From the NCBI GenBank assembly GCA_902489255.1, contig CABTZF010000018.1, positions 1 to 35,740 of the forward strand: a DNA stretch of 35,740 nt, given 5' to 3'. How positions within the stretch are numbered: the stretch's first letter is position 1; each line of letters starts with the position of its first letter. The notes beneath the pieces were generated by a model. It saw only the letters and a program-made list of their open reading frames with translations, searched no databases and was not told the DNA's origin. Origin of the DNA: an uncultured Peptoniphilus sp. GTDB taxonomy: Bacteria; Bacillota; Clostridia; Tissierellales; Peptoniphilaceae. Below are positions 29,773 through 35,740 of this stretch, in pieces. The position numbers and the translations under genes were made by a program.

Positions 29773-31683
29773 ATGTTTATTACATTACCCGATGGGGAAA
29801 AGAAAGAATTTGAAAAAGGAATAAGTGTAGGGGAAGTTACAAGGTCAATTTCAGAAGGGCTTTATAGGGACAGTCTGGGAGCTAAGGTTAATGACAAAGT
29901 TTTAGGCAATGGTGATAAGATTTTTGAGGATTCTTCATTTAAAGTTTTAAAATCTGACGATTTGGACGGTCAAAAAATTTTATGGCATTCAGCAAGTCAT
30001 TTAATGGCTTATGCTATACAAAGTTTGTATCCTGACACTAAATTTGCAATAGGACCTGCAATTGATACAGGATTTTATTATGATATGGATTTGGATCATA
30101 GATTTGTTGAAGAAGATTTTGCTGCCATTGAAAATAAAATGCTTGAGCTTGCAAGAGAAGATTTAAAAATAGTTAGAGTTGAAGTTGCAAGAGATGCTGC
30201 AATTAAATATTTTAAAGACAAGGGTCAAGATTATAAGGTTGAGCTAATAGAAGACTTACCCCAAGATGCAGTTATTTCCATGTATCAAATGGGAGATTTT
30301 ACCGACCTTTGTAAGGGACCACATTTAGAGTCAACCAAAAAAATCAAAGCTGTTAAGTTACTCTCCATAGCAGGAGCATATTGGAGGGGAGATTCAAATA
30401 ATAAAATGCTTCAAAGAATCTATGGCATAGCATTTGAAAAGAAAAAGAAATTAGATGAATATATTGAAAGACGTGAAGAAGCTGAAAAAAGAGATCACAG
30501 AAAACTCGGTCGTGAACTTGATATATTCTCTATGCATGAAGAGGGTCCGGGATTTCCGTTTTTCCATCCAAACGGCATGATTATTAGAAATAATTTGCTA
30601 TCCTGGTGGAAAGGTATTTTACAAGAAAGAGGATATGGAGAAATTTTAACTCCTGTAATTTTAAATGAAGATTTGTGGCACAGATCAGGTCATTGGGACC
30701 ACTACAAGGAAAATATGTATTTCACAGAAATTGATGAAGAAGGCTATGCTGTAAAACCGATGAACTGTCCGGGTTCAACCTTAATTTATTCAACAACACC
30801 TCATTCATACAGGGACCTTCCCCTAAGATATGCAGAATTCGGTTTAGTTCACAGACATGAATTGTCAGGAGCTTTGCATGGATTGTTTAGGGTTAGGTCA
30901 TTTACCCAAGATGATGCTCATATATATTGCCTGCCATCTCAAATAAAATCTGAAGTTTTTAATATAATTGATCTTGCAGATCTTTTATACCAAACCTTCG
31001 GTTTTAAATATACTGTAGAACTTTCAACAAGACCTGAAAATTATATGGGAGATTTGGAATCTTGGAATCAAGCTGAAGCAGCCTTAAAAGAAGCTTTGGA
31101 AGAAAGAAATATGCCCTATATAATAAATGAAGGTGACGGAGCTTTTTACGGTCCGAAGATTGACTATCATTTGGAAGATGCCATTGGAAGAACTTGGCAA
31201 TGCGGCACAATCCAACTGGACTTCCAACTCCCGCAAAACTTTGACTTAACATATATTGCTGAAGACGGTTCAAAGAAAAGACCGGTTATGCTTCACAGAG
31301 CCTTATTCGGATCAGTTGAAAGATTTATGGGTATTTTAATTGAACACTTTGCGGGTAAATTCCCCTTGTGGTTAAGTCCTGTTCAAGTAGAAATTATTCC
31401 TGTATCTGAAAAATTTAAGCCTTATGCTGGAGAGGTTTTTGATCAACTTAAAAAAGCTGGCATAAGAGTTAAGATTGATGAAAGAGCTGAAAAAGTCGGT
31501 TACAAGATAAGAGAAGCTCAACTTAAAAAGATTAACTATATGCTTGTAATTGGAGAAAAGGAAACAGCAAGCCACAAACTTTCAGTAAGAAAGAGAAACG
31601 GAGAAGAAGTTAAAGATGTTGAACTTTCTAAATTTATAGAAGATCTTAAAGAAGAAATTAAAACAAAAGCTATTGTGCTTTAA
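29773..31683 (+). CDS. thrS: Threonyl-tRNA synthetase
   Basis: Charges tRNA-Thr and edits mischarged serine. The 636 residues contain a TGS domain (1-62), the editing domain with HSASHLMAYAIQ and a later zinc-type TDLCKGPH motif, the class II catalytic core (MNCPGSTLIYS, RYAEFGLVHRHELSGALHGL, RVRSFTQDDAHIYC) and the C-terminal anticodon domain. I chose ATG at 29773 after GAGGAGG; an in-frame TTG at 29734 lies inside the T-box terminator and is not a real start. Expression should rise when uncharged tRNA-Thr accumulates. A terminator follows. Confidence 0.97.
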   Translation: MFITLPDGEKKEFEKGISVGEVTRSISEGLYRDSLGAKVNDKVLGNGDKIFEDSSFKVLKSDDLDGQKILWHSASHLMAYAIQSLYPDTKFAIGPAIDTGFYYDMDLDHRFVEEDFAAIENKMLELAREDLKIVRVEVARDAAIKYFKDKGQDYKVELIEDLPQDAVISMYQMGDFTDLCKGPHLESTKKIKAVKLLSIAGAYWRGDSNNKMLQRIYGIAFEKKKKLDEYIERREEAEKRDHRKLGRELDIFSMHEEGPGFPFFHPNGMIIRNNLLSWWKGILQERGYGEILTPVILNEDLWHRSGHWDHYKENMYFTEIDEEGYAVKPMNCPGSTLIYSTTPHSYRDLPLRYAEFGLVHRHELSGALHGLFRVRSFTQDDAHIYCLPSQIKSEVFNIIDLADLLYQTFGFKYTVELSTRPENYMGDLESWNQAEAALKEALEERNMPYIINEGDGAFYGPKIDYHLEDAIGRTWQCGTIQLDFQLPQNFDLTYIAEDGSKKRPVMLHRALFGSVERFMGILIEHFAGKFPLWLSPVQVEIIPVSEKFKPYAGEVFDQLKKAGIRVKIDERAEKVGYKIREAQLKKINYMLVIGEKETASHKLSVRKRNGEEVKDVELSKFIEDLKEEIKTKAIVL

Positions 31684-31693
31684 TATGAATTTT

Positions 31694-31726
31694 AAGCTGG
31701 ACTTTTCTAAAAAATTCAGCTTTTTT
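31694..31726 (+). terminator. Terminator of thrS
   Basis: AAGCTGGA and TTCAGCTT pair around an AT-rich loop, with TTTTTT after the stem. It lies 10 nt after the thrS stop codon and just before the next gene's ribosome site. Confidence 0.75.
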
Positions 31727-31740
31727 AAAAGAGGCCAAAC

Positions 31741-32646
31741 ATGAAAAATAAAATATTTATATTTATAGGAATTCTAATTATAATCTTCTCCATGTTATTT
31801 ATTAAGACAGATTTTTTTAAGAACAAATCTATTCCTGAAGCTTATAATATTGATAAAAAAGTCTATTTGGAAAAGAAGGATAGTAAATATTTTTACAAGG
31901 ACCTTGTCTTAAATAAAGATCAGTCAATTCTTTTGACGGCAGAGGGAGAAAAATTTTCCTTTGGCAAGGACAAAGAAATAATTTTAAAAATTTATGGTTA
32001 TCCTTTAATAAAAAGAGAATCTTATGAAAATAAAAGAGAAAAAGATTTATTAATAAACTTTTCAAAAAAAGAAAATTTTTACGAGGAGAAAAAACCGGAG
32101 GGAGAATTTTATATTGATTCACAAACAATAAAGTCTGCCCCGCAAGGAGAATTCTTTATAGTCCTTACAAATCTTCATGAAAATTATTATTTAGAAAATC
32201 TTTGCCTTGAAATTGTAAATAAGGGAGAATATCCGAATGCATCCAAAATTTCATTTAAAGATGGAAAAACTTTTGAATTTATAGACCTTGATGTTTTTAA
32301 ATATGATGGTAATTTAAAGTCTTATCCTATAGAAATTGAAGGTAAAGATTTACAAAAAATCTCAGAAGCTTTAGAAGGTGGAGAGCTTTTGGGAGAAGAT
32401 CAAATATATGCCCTAGCTCCTGAAGATGGATCTTATGATTTAATTTTTTATGGGGAAAAAGGCAATTCATATCTTCATGTTTTTGACCCAAAACCTAATT
32501 CGGACGGTTTTTACTATTATGAATTTATAAACGAGGAAGACGGAAGGGATTATTCTTTAAAGCTCAAAAAAAATCTATTTAATATAATTAAAGATTTGGT
32601 TTTTGAAAAATATAAAATTATTAATAATTTAGACTTGCAAAAATAA
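31741..32646 (+). CDS. Unknown membrane-anchored protein, 301 aa
   Basis: I do not recognise this protein. A short N-terminal helix (about residues 4-21, IFIFIGILIIIFSMLF) suggests an uncleaved anchor or signal. The remaining 275 residues are acidic and beta-rich, with repeated FY/YD pairs such as YFYKDLVL, GEFYIDS, GEFFIVLTNLHENYY and DGFYYYEFINEEDGRDY. No cysteine motif or enzyme signature is seen. AGAGG gives a modest ribosome site for the ATG at 31741. It lies alone between the thrS terminator and the metNIQ T-box, so context gives no functional hint. Confidence 0.65.
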   Translation: MKNKIFIFIGILIIIFSMLFIKTDFFKNKSIPEAYNIDKKVYLEKKDSKYFYKDLVLNKDQSILLTAEGEKFSFGKDKEIILKIYGYPLIKRESYENKREKDLLINFSKKENFYEEKKPEGEFYIDSQTIKSAPQGEFFIVLTNLHENYYLENLCLEIVNKGEYPNASKISFKDGKTFEFIDLDVFKYDGNLKSYPIEIEGKDLQKISEALEGGELLGEDQIYALAPEDGSYDLIFYGEKGNSYLHVFDPKPNSDGFYYYEFINEEDGRDYSLKLKKNLFNIIKDLVFEKYKIINNLDLQK

Positions 32647-32715
32647 AAATGATACTGTATAATAACAAAATATTAAAAAAGTTTTACATCTGATGAAAAA
32701 TATTTAAAAAAGTTG

Positions 32716-32744
32716 TTGACAAATTATTTTTTGTAGTGTAGAAT
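32716..32744 (+). promoter_or_regulatory. Promoter of the metNIQ T-box transcript
   Basis: TTGACA (32716-32721) and TAGAAT (32739-32744) are separated by 17 nt. Transcription would start near 32751, just before the T-box stem I. Confidence 0.85.
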
Positions 32745-32754
32745 ACATTTATAT

Positions 32755-33005
32755 TGATAAACTTGATAAAGAGAAGAGTAGTTAAGTCTTTGGGATTAAA
32801 GAGAGCTTCGTTTTGGTGAAAGAAGATAAACAAAACTTAATGAACATGGCCTCTTTGAAGGAAGGTTCGATAATTAGAGCCTGACGGGAACTCCCGTTAT
32901 AGAGTCAGGGTATGATTGTACCTAGTGAGTTTATATGCGTGAGCATATATTAAATAAAGGTGGTAACACGAGCTTTCGTCCTTTTAGGATGGAAGCTCTT
33001 TTTTT
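32755..33005 (+). promoter_or_regulatory. T-box leader of metNIQ, methionine-type specifier
   Basis: The leader opens with AAGAGTAGTTAA, has AGAGAG near 32804, and carries the T-box AAAGGTGGTAACACG (32956-32970). The terminator GAGCTTTCGTCC/GGATGGAAGCTC (32970-32998) is followed by a T-run. An ATG triplet at 32846-32848 in the specifier zone reads methionine, matching the downstream methionine transporter. The middle hairpin CGGGAACTCCCG (about 32885-32896) is stem II/III-like. Specifier assignment is by position and context. Confidence 0.88.
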
Positions 33006-33022
33006 ATTCATGGAGGAAAAAA

Positions 33023-34027
33023 ATGATAGAGGTAAAAAATTTAGTAAAAGCCTTCCGGGTAGATGGAAAAGAATTTAAAGCCCTTGATGACGTGTCCTTC
33101 AAGGTTGATAAGGGAGAAATTTTTGGGGTGATTGGCCTTTCGGGTGCCGGCAAGTCCACCCTTGTAAGATGTATAAATAGGCTTGAAGAAGCTGACAGCG
33201 GAGAAGTTATAATTGACGGTGTTAATATTTCAAAACTCAGTCCGGAAGACCTAAGGCGTGAAAGAAAAGATATAGGCATGATTTTTCAAGCTTTCAATTT
33301 ATTTATGCAAAAGACTGTTTATGATAATATTGCCTATCCTTTAGAAATTGCTAAAGAAAAAAAAGATCATATAGAAAAAAGGGTTGAGGAACTTTTGAAA
33401 TTTATTGACCTTGAAGAAAAAAGAAATGCCTATCCGGCAGAACTTTCCGGGGGACAAAAGCAAAGAGTTGCAATAGCAAGGGCAATAGCTACAAATCCCA
33501 AGATTTTACTTTCAGATGAAGGAACTTCCGCTCTTGACCCTGCAAACACACAGGCAGTTTTAAATCTTTTGAAAAAAATTGTTAAAAAATACAACACAAC
33601 AATTATTATGATAACCCATCAAATGGAAGTGGCAAAAGATATTTGTGATAATATTGCAGTAATGGAAAATGGAAGAATAATTGAAGAAAATACAACCAAA
33701 GAACTTTTTAGAAATCCGCAGACGAAGGTTACAAGATCTTTTATTAAAAATCTTAAAGATGAAGTTGAAGAAGAAGTTATTAACGGAGAAGATTTTAAAG
33801 GAGATGTCTATAGACTTTCTTATGCTAATAATAATTATGACAAACCAATACTTTCACAGTGTATGAAAAAGTTTGATGTTTATGTAAATATTCTTTCAGG
33901 AAATATTAATAAGTTAAATGCAACAAGTGTAGGATATTTAACTGTAGAAATTCAAGGTTCAGAAGCTGAAAGAAAAAAGGCCCTTGATTTTCTTATAGAA
34001 AACCAAGTAAGTGTGGAGGTGTTATAG
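33023..34027 (+). CDS. metN: Methionine ABC transporter ATP-binding protein
   Basis: Cytoplasmic ATPase of the MetNIQ importer for D/L-methionine. The 334 residues have Walker A GLSGAGKST (38-46), the Q-loop near IFQAFNLF, signature LSGGQKQRVAIARAI, Walker B ILLSDEGTSALDP and the switch histidine in MITHQMEV. Residues about 255-334 are a NIL domain, the substrate-sensing regulatory domain of MetN. The usual DEATSALDP appears here as DEGTSALDP, a mild substitution. I chose ATG at 33023 after GGAGG; an in-frame GTG at 32960 lies inside the T-box element and would be spurious. metI abuts the stop codon. Confidence 0.95.
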   Translation: MIEVKNLVKAFRVDGKEFKALDDVSFKVDKGEIFGVIGLSGAGKSTLVRCINRLEEADSGEVIIDGVNISKLSPEDLRRERKDIGMIFQAFNLFMQKTVYDNIAYPLEIAKEKKDHIEKRVEELLKFIDLEEKRNAYPAELSGGQKQRVAIARAIATNPKILLSDEGTSALDPANTQAVLNLLKKIVKKYNTTIIMITHQMEVAKDICDNIAVMENGRIIEENTTKELFRNPQTKVTRSFIKNLKDEVEEEVINGEDFKGDVYRLSYANNNYDKPILSQCMKKFDVYVNILSGNINKLNATSVGYLTVEIQGSEAERKKALDFLIENQVSVEVL

Positions 34028-34681
34028 GTGGAAAGATTAATTTCAATTATTGGCCCGGCAATACCGCAAACCTTAATAATGGTTTTTGCATCAACATTAA
34101 TTTCAATAATACTAGGTTTGCCTCTGGGAATTATATTAACTATAAGTCAAAAAGACGGCTTATACCAAAATACAAAATTATATTCGATACTTGATAAGAT
34201 AATAAATGTTTTAAGGTCTTTTCCCTTTATAATTTTAGTAATTGTAGTTTTTCCATTATCAAGAATTATTGTTGGCAAGGCTTATGGAACAGCGGCAATG
34301 ATTATACCCCTTTCAATTTCTGCGGCACCTTTTGTTGCAAGACTCATGGAAGGTTATTTTAATCAAATTGATAAAGGAATAATAGAAGCGGCAAAGTCAA
34401 TGGGTTCAACTAATATGGAAATCATAAGAAGAGTATTAATTCCTGAAGCAATGCCCATGATTGTAAATGGAATAACAATGACTTTAATAAATGTAGTCGG
34501 TTATTCGGCAATGGCAGGAGCTATTGGCGGAGGCGGACTTGGAGACATAGCAATAAGATATGGCTATCAAATGAGAGAAGAAGAAATTTTATGGGCAACA
34601 GTTATACTAATAATAATAATTGTTCAAATAGTTCAAGTTTTAGGAAATAAACTTGAAAAGAAAATTGATAAAAGATTTTAA
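34028..34681 (+). CDS. metI: Methionine ABC transporter permease
   Basis: Membrane subunit of MetNIQ, 217 residues with about five transmembrane helices. The cytoplasmic EAA loop that docks on MetN is visible as EAAKSMGSTNMEIIRRVLIP, followed by EAMPMIVNGI and the glycine-rich GAIGGGGLGDIAIRYGYQ typical of MetI. The start is GTG at 34028, directly after the metN TAG with AGGTG nearby. Co-expression under the methionine T-box is expected. A 40-nt gap with AGGAGG leads to metQ. Confidence 0.95.
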   Translation: MERLISIIGPAIPQTLIMVFASTLISIILGLPLGIILTISQKDGLYQNTKLYSILDKIINVLRSFPFIILVIVVFPLSRIIVGKAYGTAAMIIPLSISAAPFVARLMEGYFNQIDKGIIEAAKSMGSTNMEIIRRVLIPEAMPMIVNGITMTLINVVGYSAMAGAIGGGGLGDIAIRYGYQMREEEILWATVILIIIIVQIVQVLGNKLEKKIDKRF

Positions 34682-34721
34682 TTTTTAATTAAAATAAATA
34701 AAAAAATTTTAGGAGGAAAAA

Positions 34722-35615
34722 ATGAAAAAATTTAAAATTTTAGGACTGGCAGCATTATCACTAACACTTGTATTAACAGCTTGTGGTAAAAAGGAAGAAA
34801 ACAAGACGAAAGAAGCAAATCAAACAAATGTATCTGAAGAAAAACCGGCAAATGCAACGACAAGCAATATTGTTCAAATTGCAGATGACAATAAAATCGT
34901 CATCGGAGTAAGCCCCACTCCTCATGGAGAAATAATTGATGCTTTACAAGATAAGTTTAAAGAAGCGGGCTTGGATGTAAAAACTGTTGTATTTGACGAC
35001 TATGTTCAACCAAACTTACAATTATCTGCAGGAGATATTAACGCAAATTATTTCCAACACAAACCCTATTTTGATGAATTTACAGCAGACAGAAAAATTG
35101 ATAATTTATCAGTTTTAGGCTTTGTTCATCTTGAACCGATAGGTCTTTATTCAGAAAAATATAAGTCAGTTGATGAAATTGAAGACGGATCTGATATAAT
35201 TATTCCAAATGACCCAACAAATGGAGCAAGAGCTTTAATTTTATTAGAGAATGCAGGTCTGATAAAATTATCAGATAATACAAATTTGAAGACAACGGAA
35301 AAAGATATTACAGATAATCCCCATAACTTTAAATTTACCGCTGTAGATGCAGCAAGTGTATCTCAAGTTTATAAGGATGCAGGAGCAGGAGTTATTAATT
35401 CTAATTTTGCTCTAACAGCCGGATTAAACCCGACAAAAGATTCAATTTTTCTTGAATCTAAAGATTCACCCTATGCAAATCTTATAGCAATTAGAACTGA
35501 AGATTTAAACAAGGAAAAATTCCATAAATTTATAGAAATCTTACAATCAGAAGATGCTAAGAAATTTATAGAAGAAAAATATCAAGGAGCAATTATTCCG
35601 GCTTCAGAAAAGTAA
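34722..35615 (+). CDS. metQ: Methionine-binding lipoprotein
   Basis: Extracytoplasmic solute-binding protein of the MetNIQ importer, 297 residues. A lipoprotein signal ends at C21 (LVLTAC), followed by a low-complexity lysine/glutamate/asparagine linker (about 22-50). The NlpA/MetQ domain begins near residue 57 with VIGVSPTPHGEIIDA and contains QPNLQLSAGDINANYFQHKP, IIPNDPTNGARALILLENAG and GLNPTKDSIFLESKDSPYAN. The protein closes the operon; a terminator follows. Specificity for methionine rests on the family and the T-box, not on individual residues. Confidence 0.95.
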   Translation: MKKFKILGLAALSLTLVLTACGKKEENKTKEANQTNVSEEKPANATTSNIVQIADDNKIVIGVSPTPHGEIIDALQDKFKEAGLDVKTVVFDDYVQPNLQLSAGDINANYFQHKPYFDEFTADRKIDNLSVLGFVHLEPIGLYSEKYKSVDEIEDGSDIIIPNDPTNGARALILLENAGLIKLSDNTNLKTTEKDITDNPHNFKFTAVDAASVSQVYKDAGAGVINSNFALTAGLNPTKDSIFLESKDSPYANLIAIRTEDLNKEKFHKFIEILQSEDAKKFIEEKYQGAIIPASEK

Positions 35616-35627
35616 TAAAGTAAAAAA

Positions 35628-35655
35628 ATAGCCACTAGAAATAGTGGTTATTTTT
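35628..35655 (+). terminator. Terminator of metNIQ
   Basis: ATAGCCACTA (35628-35637) pairs with TAGTGGTTAT (35642-35651) over a GAAA loop with one G-U pair, and a T-run follows. Confidence 0.85.
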
Positions 35656-35696
35656 ATATAAAGTATGGCTAATTAATATATAATTTGTATAAAGTT

Positions 35697-35720
35697 GGGA
35701 CTGTCCTTTAGGACTGTCCC
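35697..35720. repeat. GGGACAGTCC palindrome, right copy
   Basis: Arms GGGACTGTCCT and AGGACTGTCCC with a 2-nt centre. This is the exact reverse complement of the palindrome at 993-1016, more than 34 kb away. It lies just after the metNIQ operon. Confidence 0.85.
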
Positions 35721-35740
35721 TAATAATACAAACTTGCTAA

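Noticed and set aside
32960..33022. Upstream GTG start for metN
   Set aside because: The codon is part of the conserved T-box sequence and its extension crosses the terminator; the ATG at 33023 follows GGAGG.
33681..33866. 61-codon lysine-rich plus-strand frame inside metN
   Set aside because: It is an out-of-frame shadow of the MetN C-terminal domain, without a promoter or family match.

Overview
The window is AT-rich, Gram-positive-type chromosomal DNA. AGGAGG ribosome binding sites, TTGACA-N17-TATAAT promoters, T-boxes, an L20-type leader and frequent TTG starts all fit this. Gene order and content (phoH-ybeY-dgkA-cdd-era-recO-glyQS-ccpN-ppsR-dgt-dnaG-sigA-trmK-nif3, then rnpB) point to an anaerobic Firmicute of the Clostridia/Tissierellia type. 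A Peptoniphilus/Anaerococcus-like organism is my guess; the species cannot be fixed from the sequence alone.

Left end (1-2990, accessory, minus strand). A toxin-antitoxin pair (AbrB-type antitoxin and a RelE-like toxin interrupted by an in-frame TGA) lies between two clusters of palindromic GGGACAGTCC repeats. Next to it is a five-gene cassette: sigma factor, signal-less N-acetylmuramoyl-L-alanine amidase, DUF1659, DUF2922 and a 51-residue YvrJ-like membrane protein. Its promoter carries a LexA-like dyad between the -35 and -10 boxes. The arrangement resembles the UV-inducible UviA/UviB bacteriocin-release logic of clostridia and is my main candidate for an undescribed system.

Centre (3090-17400, core, plus strand). 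Fourteen or more overlapping or abutting genes form a macromolecular-synthesis supra-operon: rRNA maturation (ybeY, era), undecaprenyl-phosphate supply (dgkA-PAP2 fusion), repair (recO), glycyl-tRNA synthetase, carbon-flow regulators (ccpN-like, ppsR), dGTPase, primase, primary sigma factor, tRNA methyltransferase and a Nif3 protein. It ends at the RNase P RNA gene, whose promoter overlaps the last gene and whose end is marked by a strong hairpin terminator.

Middle right (17455-25531). A secreted NlpC/P60 hydrolase and an aminopeptidase P precede a roughly 400-base empty stretch. A minus-strand redox locus (CXXC mini-protein, polyferredoxin membrane protein, TlpA-like lipoprotein) is divergent from an OmpR-type two-component system. 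A uracil permease follows.

Right end (25533-35740). This holds infC (AUU start, L20-type leader)-rpmI-rplT, a UBA/DUF4342 protein, a SpoU-type methyltransferase with two poorly characterised genes, thrS under a T-box, an unknown membrane-anchored protein, and metNIQ under a second T-box with an apparent AUG specifier. The last bases carry another copy of the GGGACAGTCC palindrome, in the opposite orientation.
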